In this document: positions 24,521-35,105 of the stretch, piece after piece
Position numbering within the stretch: the first letter of the stretch is position 1
How the letters are laid out: every line of letters starts with the position of its first letter
NCBI GenBank assembly: GCA_001414485.1
Contig: LLEY01000236.1
Location: 1-64,000, forward strand
Direction of reading: 5' to 3'
DNA length: 64,000 nt
From: Calycina herbarum
Lineage: Eukaryota > Ascomycota > Leotiomycetes > Helotiales > Pezizellaceae
Position numbers and translations under genes: made by a program
The notes under the pieces: model-generated
Seen by the model: only the letters and a program-made list of their open reading frames with translations
Databases searched by the model: none
What the model was told of the DNA's origin: nothing

Positions 24521-25495
24521 TTACAAGGTATCAGTGAGCAACTTGTTCATCTTGGCCATTTTGGAAGAAACGCTCAAATCAATTGTTCGGTCGCCAATCT
24601 CAACAACGAGGCCTCCGAGGATATCTGGGTTAACCTTTCGAGATGTTAGACTTGTCCTAGAGTTTTTCTACATGGTAGAGTTAGGAGCACATGCCTTGTT
24701 GGTAACCTTCAACTTCTTTCCCTGTCCAACGTATGCGGATTTTGCGACTGCGGTCTCGAGACGTGAGAGGGTTCTGTTGTCCAATTGCTATTCGAAGTTC
24801 TCCGTTAGCATTCCATTTCCCATACGAAGCCCAGGCCCCCTCAAGTAATGGGTGTACGAACCGTAGCACTGGTAACAGTCAACTCGACCTCTCCCTTTGA
24901 TGCACTCATCAACACAGTAAACTGTTCGCAAACGCCCTTCAAGAGACCCAATCTGTTGTTCTCTGCCAAAGCCTCTAGGAAGTTCTTCACAGTCTCGTCC
25001 TTGTTGTTTCCAAGATGTTTCTGTAACTCAGCGATGATGGCAGATTTATCTTCGACGGTCAAGGTAGGGGCGAGCATGATCTCTGCGAGTTTGGCATCTT
25101 TGTTGTAGATATGGTGGAGCGATTCAATGGCTCTGGAGGTTGAGTCCAAAGTGGAAGACTTTACTGCTGCGGTGTACTATACACAGTAATATGTTAGCCT
25201 TTTCCTCCAGCTGTTGTCCCATTCTCCATCAATCGCCCGTTGTCCGAAATCTGAGCGCGACATCTCAATTGGCATCCACCATCCTTTCCAACCATCCAGT
25301 AACCATCACAGAGAGAGAACCCACCAGAGCAGAAGCATAAGTTCCATCGAGACCGAAGAGCGCAACCGGAGGTTTGGAATCGGCGGCTGCTGGTGTTGCG
25401 TAGCTTCGTGCGAGGGATGCTCGAGGGACGACGACACGTTGTGAGATGGAGGTGCTTGCCCGCGTAGCGCGGAGGAGGGCGCGGTTGGAGAACAT
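24521..25495 (-). CDS. ATP5: ATP synthase subunit 5 / OSCP, mitochondrial (4 exons, 230 aa)
   Basis: Exons on the minus strand: 25495-25325, 25176-24862, 24787-24695, 24634-24521; all junctions are phase 0. The product has an Arg/Ser-rich mitochondrial targeting N-terminus (residues 1-~33), then the LFGLDGTYASAL start of mature OSCP, an all-helical N-domain, and the C-terminal KLKVTNKVNPDILGG...VEIGDRTIDLSV block that marks the family. OSCP is the delta-subunit homologue that links F1 to the peripheral stalk of the F1Fo ATP synthase on the matrix side. Length is typical. Introns 1 and 2 are GT-AG (GTGGGT; GTTCGT). Intron 3 (24694-24635) has a GC donor (AAG|GCATGT) with a CTAAC branch point, and no in-frame GT alternative keeps the conserved VTNK-VNPD junction. 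Confidence 0.95.
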
Positions 25496-25958
25496 GATGT
25501 GTATTGTTCAATTGGGTGAGGAGAGGAGAGATGGGAGCTTGAGATTTTGAGCGGGAAGCATCGGGGAGTTGACGAGCTTCCGTCAAAGGTTCTTTGACAT
25601 CACGTGGACCAAGAAGCAAAGGTCACGTGGTTTGTCTCTCCCTGCAAAACAGCTTATGGTTTCTTCTTCTTTTTCGGGCATTTTCCATATAAGTTGAAAT
25701 CTTTAATAGGTTTCGAAATGCTTAATTTCACAAGCACAGCAACCATGTAGACAGCAAATTCGTGATTTACAAAGGTTGCTTCATTGCAATTGCTGCGGCT
25801 CTACCTTTAAATAGGTAACTTCTAAGAACATTCATTTCCATTCCTGGCAGGAAACTAGCCACATCCCCTAGACCTGCTTCCGGGACTCCTTTTCTCGAAA
25901 TAAACGCCTTAACCATGCCCTCATTAAGTTCCATCAGTTCATCGCATCGGGTATACAA
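25496..25958. other. intergenic: ATP5 promoter side and MOB1 3' end
   Basis: The 25767-25958 minus frame directly follows the MOB1 stop and is most simply its 3' UTR. CACGTG-type motifs (TCACGTGG) occur near 25600-25630 upstream of ATP5; their role is unproven. Confidence 0.4.
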
Positions 25959-26933
25959 TCAATCGCTTCGAAGCATACTCTCCACCAGATCTCCCAAGGG
26001 TCCCCAAAAGTCTTTTCCGCTGCAAAGGTTATGCTCATCGATAAAGAGAACGTAATGCTTGAAACTTGTGTTGAGATGAGCTTCAAGACCCAGCTCTCGA
26101 ATCACGGGATAGTGGTGGCAGTAGATATGTGCATAGACACGATACATGCGCTTGAAGACTTGTCGAATCATGCTTGGGAAAGATTTTGGGAAAGGCACAC
26201 CTAGAAAGTATTAATAGGGTTATCCAAAGGAGGAAAGGTTCCATGTACCAATTCTGCTTGGGAATACGGCCTCATTGTCAATGTTGCTCTGAACCCATCC
26301 CATCAAATGTTCAATGTACGTCGGAGCTGGCATTTTGGTAGGTCGTTTGTAGTTTTCGGAATCTTGCCACAAGTACTCGAACCTGTATTTTGTTAGAATG
26401 TCGAAATGTATGCATTCTTGGGCTAGCCTACTCGTCTGTGGCTTTCATCTCAGGGCATGATTGTGGAGAGCAGAATTCGGTGATCGATCCATAAAGAAGG
26501 TTGATGTGATTGTAAAAATCCACCACTATTTCTGTCAGCAACCAGCTCTGTTTGGGGTTCCGACCCGCTTACTATTGACTGCGAGCCATTCATTTTCGTC
26601 CTCTCCTTCGGGAAGCTTAACGATCTTCTTCAGACTGCCACCACCCAATGTAGCCTCCGCATATTGCCTTAATTGGGAAGCGTTCGCACCGCCCTTGCCG
26701 GCAGGTCGTTGAGGTCTGAATCCGCGCGTGCGCTGGTTGCTAGGTATTCCACGATGTGAGTATAAGGTTCCAAATGCATGCGCAGCTTCGGAATCGCGAG
26801 CGAAGGGGTCCTCCCCGTCGTGGTCGTGATGTACAGTGATTGTTTGGGTAGATGTCGACTGCGTCAAGGTGCACACTGGCTCGAGGGCCTTTGCAGCCCT
26901 GGGGCTCAAGAAGGAGAGGATACTAGTAGCCAT
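25959..26933 (-). CDS. mob1: MOB1-type kinase activator (Mob1/phocein family; 4 exons, 276 aa)
   Basis: Exons: 26933-26573, 26525-26432, 26382-26249, 26200-25959, with introns of 47-49 bp and CTRAC-like branch points. The Mob1/phocein fold runs from about residue 85: [14 protein letters not shown], then EWLAVN-MVDFYN, with zinc ligands visible as C-x4-C (CSPQSC) and H-x4-H (HIYCHH). The end [19 protein letters not shown] is typical. Mob1 binds and activates NDR/LATS kinases; in fungi it partners Dbf2/SidB in mitotic exit and septation. The first ~75 residues are long and poorly conserved, and a missed upstream exon or small intron there is possible. It is divergent from RGP1, about 690 bp apart. 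Confidence 0.9.
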
Positions 26934-27623
26934 CGAGAGAGAAACAGGGAAACTCACACTGTGGTGATGAAGGAAGTCATCGTTCTTGGATTTTGCGTTC
27001 TCTGTTGGATGTCCGGAGCACACCTGCACATTCCAGAGGTTAGCCGGGCAATCGTGAGGGAAGGGAGAGTGACTTGCTCTTGAAATTGCGGGGAAGGATC
27101 ACGAACACGCAACAGCGTCTCGCTGAGGAAGACCCAGATGGGTGGGATGGGAGAGAGGAGAAGTTGGTGAGGGTGAGGCGATGCAGAGAGTGAAGTAGTG
27201 TAGAGTGAAGTAGTGTAGAGTAGATACAACCTGGAATGGGATAGCTAGGTAAGATGTAAATCGGAAGCCGTCGTGCTTCTTCCCCACCTTGTTTACTTTT
27301 GGCCGTGTTTGTCGACAGCGACCAGCGACCAGCGACCACCGGAATGTCGGCGAAAGATAATCCGATTTCAATGTGGCGGTGCTTCTGTGGCGTCGACATC
27401 GGCTTTACACGTAGGTACCGTCGCATTGGATTGGGGGCATCGTATCCAACCCTATTCAGAGCCTCAACACCTTCGACACGCTCCATATTCACTCCACTAC
27501 TTCTCACCTATTCATTCATTATGCTGCCCAATTCCCGCGTCTTATTCTCATCCCCTTCATGACCGCCAACAACCACCATAAACTCCTTCGAGCGGATGGG
27601 GGACCTTGCGTCGCACATCTACC
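26934..27623. promoter_or_regulatory. divergent promoter region MOB1 / RGP1
   Basis: About 690 bp between the two start codons. The long minus frames at 26954-27507 have no family resemblance and look like 5' UTR or chance. A short direct duplication (AGTGAAGTAGTGTAGA twice, near 27188-27221) lies on the MOB1 side. Confidence 0.45.
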
Positions 27624-30188
27624 ATGTCGGCGCCCTTGACCAATATCAGGGTCTTTGTACAATGGACGGAGCAGACGGTCTTTGCGGGCGAGGATATCGA
27701 ATGCGAAATTACCTTTAAGAATATCGCCACTACGCCTGCCCCGTCGCGAACATCCTTACATCCTTCGTCTGCCGCTGGAAATGGGCACGGAAACGGAAAC
27801 GGAAACGGGAGTGGAAATGGGAATGGCTTCGCGCCAGGAGGAGAACGGCCGAGAAAGGTGCCCTCCGTACACAACAAGAATGGCGCTGCAAGTCCGCGAC
27901 CTCGTCCGCAGAAACCACAAAGGGGCCACAAGACGACTCTCTCTTTGAATGTTCCACCAAGTTCTGCTCACTCCCAGCGGACCTCGGATTCTTGGACCGC
28001 GCCGGTAAATGGGGTCAAAACGGGCAAGGGTCATAATCGTTCGGTTTCAATTATTTCTATAGGGGCCAGTGAAAGTAGTACAATTGGAGATTTTGCTGGA
28101 AATGGCAGTGTAGTTGATCGGCCGCGAAAGTCAAAGGGTCATGGGCGCTCAGCAAGTCTACAGATAGTACCCAGAAGAAACAACGTCCATGCAGGTCCCC
28201 CTTCAGGTATGTATTAGAATGCTCTCCCAAACTTTTGCGGAATTTAACACGCGATAGCTCCTCTCGGACAGCGATCGTCAACACATCCTTCTCCTCTCCT
28301 CGTATCCTCCTTTTCGCCTATCAATAAAGATTATCATTTTCCCGAGAGGTATCGACAGTCTAGTATTCAGACTGCACCGAGTACACCAAGTCTTTCAGGT
28401 TCCCCCAATGAGAGAAGAAAACCTTCGGGGTCGTCGTTCCAACCAGCATTCAAGTTTCCTCCGCCTTTATCGGTAGATTCGAGGGATCATATTGGCGGTG
28501 GTAATTCCCCGGATACACAATTGCTTTCTCCACGATCAAAAGAACCAACCCCAAGCCCCAACGAGCAGCCTGGACCTCTCGCCCGGGTCCTATCGCCAGC
28601 AAGTGTTCTAGGGACACCACGGAGTAGCGGCGAGTTTTATTCTCTAAGCAATAACTCTACGGAGACTCTTGCTTCTGAGTACGTCGGACAGCAAGGAGGA
28701 CGAATACCACCATATGGAGGACACTTGAGACGGCCTTCAAATTTAGCACCTATAAATCACCACCGACCCCCGGAGACATTGATGATGGGTTATGCTCAAA
28801 TCCATGGTTCCTTCACTTTTGATGGTTCTTTAATAAGTCAAGCACCCTTCGAAGAGGTCAAAAGAAAGGGAGCGGTAGGTGGCCAAGGTGGTGGTGTGAT
28901 TGGACTAGAAACCAACAAGAGGAATAGCGGTCTTCTAAGAAGTTTTGGATGGGGTAATATTGGGGAGTCGATTGGTGGTTTACTTGGAGGTGGTGAACTC
29001 AGCAGCATCAAAGATATGAGAGGTATTGCGAGCTCTCGGGCAGTCCCATTACTATCCACTCCGCAGTCGATCCTTTTTGTCGATCTACGCCTCGCTCCTG
29101 GAGAAAGCAGAAGCTACAAATACGCTTTCAAGCTTCCTCGGGGCCTCCCACCAAGTCATCGTGGGAAAGCTATCAAAATCTCTTATAAACTAATTATTGG
29201 TACTCAGAGGCCCGGCGGGGCAAAAGAGCAACAAGTAAAATCGGTAGAGGTTCCCTTCCGGATATTAGGAAGTGTGAACACCCACGGAGAACTTCTTGGT
29301 CACGATTTAATGTCTCCATATATCATCCTTCGCGACCAAGCCCGTGTTAAGGTAATTGAAAGCTCCCCAGGGGCCAGTCAGGAAACTGCAAAAAGCCTGG
29401 AAATCAAAACAGCCCCAAACCCAAACCAGTCGACATTAAATGAGTTTTTGTCATACGTTGATGAACTTCTTAATCGACCGCATCCCAGTGCGGGATTATT
29501 ATCACCTACGGCCGAACGACAAAGTCGTCGCCCATCGATGATTGAGGAGCCTGCCACGGCGAAGGATGCAATAGACATGGCGATTTTGCGAAGCAATATC
29601 ACGACCGGTTCGCAGCAGAGCGCCAATCGATTTGAAATTGCTCGGAGCGGGAAACGTGTAGCTGTGGTTCTACTTGCTAGGCCAGCTTATCGTTTGGGCG
29701 AAACAGTCACTGCGGCTATCGACTTCACCGATGCAGATATACCATGCTATGCTGTCCATATGTCTCTGGAAACGTCGGAGAAAATTGATAATTCAATTGC
29801 GTTGCGTTCCGAAGCCAGTGTACTTCGCGTTACTCGGAAGGTTCATGTCTCTCATTCAGAATCGACACTATTTGCCAGAAGAGTGGTATTTTCGCCTACG
29901 ATACCCATCACAGGAACACCCGAGTTCATAACTAGTGGAGTCAGCCTCGAATGGCGAGTACGAATTGAATTCGTCACCCCTCGGTTGGCGTTCGCGGATA
30001 ATGAAATCATGGCGGCCAAGGAAGATCTCCTAGAAGAGATAGCCCGAGATGATCGAGGCGTTACTCTTGCTTCAGCAGAAGTACTAGACTGTGAGAGTTT
30101 TGAGATTGCCGTTCCTATCAGGGTTTATGGCGCACTAGCAGGAAATACAGAAAGAGATGAGAATCTGGTCGATGGGCTTGTAGTATAG
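27624..30188 (+). CDS. rgp1: Rgp1-family protein, Ypt6/Rab6 exchange factor subunit (2 exons, 837 aa)
   Basis: Exons 27624-28206 and 28258-30188, with a 51-bp intron (GTATGT...GATAG) in phase 1. The ATG at 27624 gives MSAPLTNIRVFVQWTEQTV, the conserved Rgp1 N-terminus with an arrestin-like first strand and the FAGEDIECEITFKN block. A low-complexity Gly/Asn/Ser stretch follows (about residues 53-75), then a long disordered Ser/Pro region, then the conserved C-terminal Rgp1 half from about residue 450 (SILFVDLRLAPGESR... to the end). Rgp1 with Ric1 activates the Golgi GTPase Ypt6/Rab6 and supports endosome-to-Golgi retrograde traffic; the protein is expected at the Golgi. The internal disordered insert makes it longer than the yeast protein, which is usual in filamentous fungi. 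Confidence 0.85.
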
Positions 30189-30818
30189 GTAAAGGGAATA
30201 GAGTGGCATTTGCAAGGGCGTTTAGGTACATAGAGAGGCGTAACTCCTTAGGGCTGTGTCATATTGTTGGCTTCGAATTCTTGTTTATTGCCTGATGGTA
30301 AAGATTAAAATCATTTTATTGGAGGCGTTTAGAGATCATGGGATGGCATGTTGTAAAGCCGGACCACAATCTATTTCATCAGGATATTCTGATGTTTTCA
30401 GTTGACATGAACTATCTCTGTCATTTTTCTGTCTGAATATGTATCAACAAAACTCCCAAAGTACACATGGATTTTTGTAACAGTACCATAACGTTACAAT
30501 TGGTTTCCCTATTCCAAAATGAAGCAGAGACTTAAAGCCAATGGCTGAATACATTATATTTGCGCCAGGTTTGTTTTCTTTTCATTTAGGTAAGAAAATC
30601 CCGAAGCTCTCATTCGCCAATCAGACGCTGGATCTCCCCCTGCATACTCCTCCACGGCTGCTACGCCGCAATCCAATTCCCTTTCAGGCAGCTAATTTTC
30701 AAGAATTATATATTGACGTACCTCCCCAGAGTAGCCTCGAAAACCAGAGCTAGAATATTAGAATCATACCGAGGATTTTCCAGATCAACTATTCAGTGCC
30801 AATTGACAACCTCACATC
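30189..30818. other. intergenic, RGP1 3' side
   Basis: No supported gene. A 70-codon frame at 30541-30753 has no family resemblance. Confidence 0.4.
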
Positions 30819-31388
30819 ATGCCTATCGTTCTAGGAGACGACACGGGCATCTCAGCCGCTTCCTCCTCATTCAACCACTACCTCCTCGTCATCCTCTGGT
30901 CATGGCAATTCCTCGATATAATTATAAGTGACCTCGTCTACCTCGGTGGCATGTTTGCGAGTCTTATTTTTTCATCGGGTACTCTTTTTTGGTTTGTCCC
31001 CCTTTCCCCTTTTCTCCCCCTCCCTCTTCCCCCTTTCCACCCCTCATCCTATTCATTCAGCTAATAAACTCAAGGTACGCTGGTCTACTTTTTGCAGGCA
31101 GTGCATGGGTTACATGGGCGATCATCAAAGAAGTAAAATTATTTCGCAAGAGCGAACTTACTACGACTATCTATTACCATTTTCAGGTTAAGAAGAGTGC
31201 GTTTATTTTGGTCAAGTTTGTTTTGCATCTTGCGGTGCTTTCGATTAGTAAGAAGGGGCTTTTTGAGGGGGCGGGACAGTTTATTACTTGGATGGTTATG
31301 GTTGCGTGAGTTTTTTCTTCTTCTTTTTCTTTCTACCTTCTTTCGGGTGACGGGGAATGGATGGGTAAGGTTGGCTTGCGATGAGTAA
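30819..31388 (+). CDS. small polytopic membrane protein, cornichon/Erv14-like candidate (3 exons)
   Basis: Exons 30819-30991, 31075-31305, 31370-31388 (139 aa). Intron 1 (GTTTGT, CTAAT branch, CAAG) restores the frame at W-YAGLLFAG. Intron 2 is inferred from a strong GTGAGT at 31306; without it the frame stops at 31309 and gives 136 residues. At least three hydrophobic segments are visible (LLVILWSWQFLDIIIS, FASLIFSSGTLFWYAGLLFAG, FILVKFVLHLAVL), with the final stretch WMVMVA also hydrophobic. The order of an ISDL motif, a basic KLFRKSELTTT loop, a HFQVKKSAFILVKFVLHL segment and a C-terminal MVA-L-DE end resembles cornichon ER cargo receptors (Erv14), but spacing is imperfect. It could equally be an unrelated membrane protein. 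Confidence 0.5.
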
Positions 31389-31931
31389 TAAAGCGGGAGT
31401 AAATGGCTCTTGTTGTTCCAATTTTCTTGCAAAATTTGATAAAAAAATATGGGACAATTCTGGCTTGCCCTAAAAGGTCTGGGTCTGGGTTGTTCCGGGT
31501 TTTTTGGGTTGACTACTCAAATTATTCTAGAAAGTTGGAACGAGAGCTTGAATCTGGAGTATTTACCTTTGCTTCTAGTATCCGGGGGACTACGTGAAAA
31601 TTGGAGATGATGGGAAGGGCCGAATGAAGGCTAACAGAGTGATGTTTAGGGTTCCATTTTGGGGAGCTTTGTTTTACGCAGTAAAGATTCGTAGAGAGGA
31701 GGGGGGGTTTGAGGAGGGGCTTGTGAAGGGGGTATGGTGAAGGGGTGGGAATAGAAGAGGGTTTCTTGTTGATAGGGTTAGCTGCCACATGCTGATCCAA
31801 AACCACACTATTTAGGGAGCCGAAAAAAGACGGGGCTTGGTATGAGAGAACTATTGCGTAATCAAGAGTAAAGACCGGTACTTACTGCGAAGTTCTTATA
31901 TCAGTCGAATCATCTCCTTCTGGAAACAGGG
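31389..31931. other. intergenic between convergent genes
   Basis: No supported gene; the opposing frames at 31403-31806 look like chance. Confidence 0.4.
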
Positions 31932-32797
31932 CTATTTGCCTTCATTTGAAGGAACTGCTACCGGAACATATTCTCCATCTAATTGCTTCATATCACTTGG
32001 CGTCACCTGATTAACATTCGATTTTTGCATATCCTTCAGCTTGGTTGCTGACATCGCCATCACAAAGGGTGTTAAAGATAAAGATGCCGCTTGGCAATGG
32101 CTAACGATTTCTCATTCGCAGGTTTATCGATTGCAGCTACCCTGCCCATGTTAACTAGTTTGTTTGTTAGCTGATAATTTACATACTCCTTCTTTCGTTG
32201 GCATCACTTACCTGGGAATCTGATTGATGCGTCCAAGGTTGTTGTTGGATTACTCGTGTTGACCACCCAAGCAAATGAGTTTACGGGCACCATACCCTTC
32301 GAGAGCGAATTCTGGGGTATGCCATTTTTGATATCGACATTCATGGTCGTATTGACTGGCGAAACTACTGCCACTCGCAGATCGTCGACGAACTCGGCTT
32401 CTTGCTTTCCGCCCGTGGTGATATTCATTGTTCTGGTTGCTCCTTGACCGTATTGAACAAAAACATTGGATTCGTCTTGACTCTGTCGGCCGAGGAGACG
32501 ATACTCCCCAGTTATATTCGTCATTTTGATGATACGGGTGTTGTTTTCGCTCCTGTGGACATTCCGCGTTGCATAATCAACAGCCCAGCTTTTCTTATCC
32601 GCAGAAAGCATGCCAACGTATGTATTGCCTTCCTGTACTCCCATGCTGTTGAGCTTATCTACTTCATAAGGAATCTCTATCTTGGCGATGAGGTCGTTGG
32701 CCGAGTCGCTCATTTGAATCACGTACGAGTAATTCTGGATTCCGACAAAGGATTCGCCATTTGCCCCGGAAACGAATTGAGCATTAAGGGGGGCCAT
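31932..32797 (-). CDS. conserved fungal protein of unknown function (2 exons, 247 aa)
   Basis: Exons 32797-32212 and 32089-31932. The donor GTAAGT at 32211 is strong; the acceptor (CCAAG, 32090) is chosen because it alone joins exon 1 in phase 1 to the open, protein-like frame that ends NEGK-stop. The protein is rich in Asn and Thr, with blocks GANGESFVGIQNYSYV, NNTRIIKMTNITGEYRL and QYGQGATRTMNITTG, which I associate with uncharacterised ascomycete proteins. It has no signal peptide or membrane segment at this start. An upstream exon is possible because the frame begins abruptly in conserved-looking sequence. No function can be assigned. Confidence 0.6.
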
Positions 32798-33611
32798 ATT
32801 TCACACGCTGTTAGAAGCGAGAGCTCTCAAATAACAGCACTGCAGAGTAATCAGATGGCAATGATTGAACAGCCAAAATGCTTAGTAAAAGATTTTCTGA
32901 TACTATTCCTGTCGGGTTATTACCTACTAGCGGATTGAGCCAGAAGGGTGCAATCATCGCTATCGTCGATGTATTTAGGAGGAGGTATAGGATCCTATTT
33001 GAGACGGCAGCGCATTGGCAGGTAAATTACTCCCTCTGACTATTAAACGGTTGTTGATCAGAAACAGACAATGTTTGAATTTATAGAAATCAGTTTCCGC
33101 CATGTGAGCGCATTGTATTGGTACGTCAAAAATGGAAGATTTAACATAATTGGTCCCCACGGAGAGATAATTCTCCCTCAGACTTCGTCATTCTTAATCC
33201 AGCCCGGTTAGACGGTGACCATGCAAATGTGGCCGATGCCGGAATCTCCTAGACTTTCCAGTAGAGTGCCTAGCAGAATTCATAAAGGCCCAAAGTCGAA
33301 GAAAGTGAAAAGGGGTTGGTTAACTCATGAAGAATTCAGAATAACACTCCCTACATTTTGTCACTTGTTTATTCTTTATGGTCAACGAATTACACAGATT
33401 GAACTCGTCATCCTCTCTTATATGTGATATTGAAATAGGTTGTTTTAATATAAATTGCCCACCATCATCAACAGTTTAGCATTCGTTTGGGTTGACTCTT
33501 TTTCTATGGTACACTGTAATTCCAACCCCCAGAAATCATCAATATCATTTTAATTAGGAAAATGGTAACCGTGTTCAGAATCTCAGGATGGGGAAGATGT
33601 TAAAAGCAAAA

Positions 33612-34300
33612 CTAGTCAGTCTCGCTTACCAACGGTATTCTAGCAATGCAAACGCGGCAAAATCTCCTCCCACATCTACCACCCTCAAAAATAGATAATA
33701 CATAGAGTCTTCTGGAATTAAAAATCTCTCGGCAGGAAGCTATTAAGGTATGCCCACAGTAAAGCGGCGTTGAACCACCAGTATTCAAATCCAAGTCCTC
33801 GGAATCATCTACAGACAATCTGATAGCTTCTGGAACTAAGCGTACATGATTCCAACGATTTCCCCCGAGATGAGTGCCAATACTTTGTAGGAGAACACCA
33901 TTTTCCCCAAAGCTCTCTAAGAAGGATAAAGAATTCACGGAGCATCAACTTGGCTGTTTCAATTTTGCTGAAGGAGTTACCGTGAATGTTCTTGACTGAA
34001 ATATCAATAATTTCAGCATTGTGTTTCGGATTGATCTTCTTGTCAAGGTAAGTGTGATCGTAAACCGTAGATTGTCGACGACGACAACGCCCTGAGAGTG
34101 CCTTAAGCTAGGAACTTCCTAAAAAGTTAGTCTATCAATTTTGTAATCTTACTTGGTGGACTGACAAGCTTTCCACGTGCCGCTCGAAAAACATCTCATC
34201 TTCTGGCGTATCTCCCAAACGGTCGTCTTCAAAAAAGCACACTCTGAACGAAATAGCTTCTTCAAAAGCTGAACCTCTTTTACGAAGAACGTCTTCTTTA
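33612..34300 (-). pseudogene. possible gene remnant, reading frames interrupted
   Basis: Protein-like stretches appear in different frames: about 34300-34135 (acidic, FEDDRLGDTPEDEMFF), 34070-33850 (DKKINPKHNAEIIDISVK-like) and 33938-33612. No splice scheme joining them is convincing. I do not recognise a family. They may be exons of a small gene with atypical introns, or fragments of a broken one; the adjacent chimeric sequence at 34300-34662 favours breakage. Confidence 0.3.
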
Positions 34301-34305
34301 TCAAA

Positions 34306-34352
34306 AATAACGATATGCAAAATCGCAGTTTTACCAATTAAACTATATCCCC
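34306..34352 (-). pseudogene. 5' two-thirds of a mitochondrial-type tRNA-Ala(UGC)
   Basis: On the minus strand the sequence starts GGGGATATAG. It has a D-arm GTTT-AATTGGTA-AAAC, then an anticodon arm GCGAT-TTTGCAT-ATCGT with anticodon TGC. D and anticodon stems pair throughout. The expected variable loop, T-arm and 3' acceptor strand do not follow. The AT-rich loops match organellar rather than nuclear tRNA genes. A truncated tRNA of this kind is most simply a piece of mitochondrial DNA inserted in the nucleus. Confidence 0.55.
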
Positions 34353-34557
34353 TAAAAAAAATTTAAACTTCGCATGAGAGGAAAAACGTTTATTGCATGG
34401 AGACAATGCGCAGGAATAAATAATTTTAATTATTTATTCTTCAGAGACTAAATGAAGAGTATCTTGAAAGTTTCACATTTTACACCAAAAAACTTTAGAA
34501 TTTAATCTTAAAGGCTTTAAAGTTAATAATTTACCAGTTAGATATAAGAAATTATCT
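34353..34557. other. AT-rich segment, probable nuclear mitochondrial insert
   Basis: Lies between the tRNA fragment and the duplicated SRR1-like exon. It is strongly AT-rich without RIP-style TAG/TAA patterning. On the plus strand 34470-34566 is an uninterrupted frame (LEFNLKGFKVNN-like), extended further upstream if TGA is read as Trp, the mould mitochondrial code. The gene of origin is not identified. Confidence 0.4.
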
Positions 34558-34662
34558 GCTAAACTGGTCAAATTCCATAGCATGATCCTCTCTTAGAACC
34601 TTTTCGCCGTCCATAAAGCGAATAAGATCGGTTTCTTCGTCGTAGATAGCGGTGTAGCCCAT
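34552..34662 (-). pseudogene. duplicated 5' end of the SRR1-like gene, truncated
   Basis: ATG at 34662 starts MGYTAIYDEETDLIRFMDG, clearly homologous to the first 32 residues of the SRR1-like gene (MGAIAVYDEETDRIRITDG). Similarity ends after ...QF near 34558, exactly where the AT-rich mitochondrial-like segment begins, and the frame stops at 34552-34554. It is a partial paralogue or an old tandem duplicate whose remainder was replaced. Confidence 0.7.
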
Positions 34663-35105
34663 GTTGCTTGATGTTTAATTGTTCGGAGTGATGAGGGGGT
34701 GTTCTGGTAAGCGTATAGTGCGATGCTTGAATGCTCGATGGTTTGTTTGTTTAGGATCGCAAAGAACTTGAAAGTGAGCGCCTTGTACTTGTAGACCCTA
34801 AGGGCGCTAGTACCCCTGCTAGCTAAGAGAGTAAGTAGTCAAGTGACTAGCAACATAAATGATATTCACCTGAAGATGTTGAAGGAAATTTTATGTAGTG
34901 TGAATAACAAAGGCCGTTGTCACCTGTACAAGTTGCCTCCACTTGGACAATCTCTATTTTGTGATGTGTACCCTACCGGCCAAAGGGAACCCCCCAAGTT
35001 CAGACTCCAGTGCCCGTTTGAGAGGCAGCCTTCTGTGCAAATACCGACCGTTAGGTCTCCTTCAAACTACCTAAACGACTTAATAGTATTATACTACTAT
35101 CCCAA
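34663..35105. other. intergenic, upstream of duplicated exon / SRR1-like 3' side
   Basis: No supported gene. A plus-strand 111-codon frame at 34843-35178 overlaps the SRR1-like 3' end and has no family resemblance. Confidence 0.4.

Noticed and set aside
25767..25958. 63-codon frame immediately after the MOB1 stop
   Set aside because: Directly abuts the stop; considered read-through, but Mob1 ends normally at 25959 and the extension matches no family.
27040..27507. 155-codon minus-strand frame between MOB1 and RGP1
   Set aside because: Low-complexity Leu/His/Ser translation, no conserved block, in a divergent promoter; more likely non-coding.
32402..32938. 178-codon open frame on the plus strand
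   Set aside because: Antisense to the conserved unknown gene at 31932-32797, which has strong splice and sequence support.
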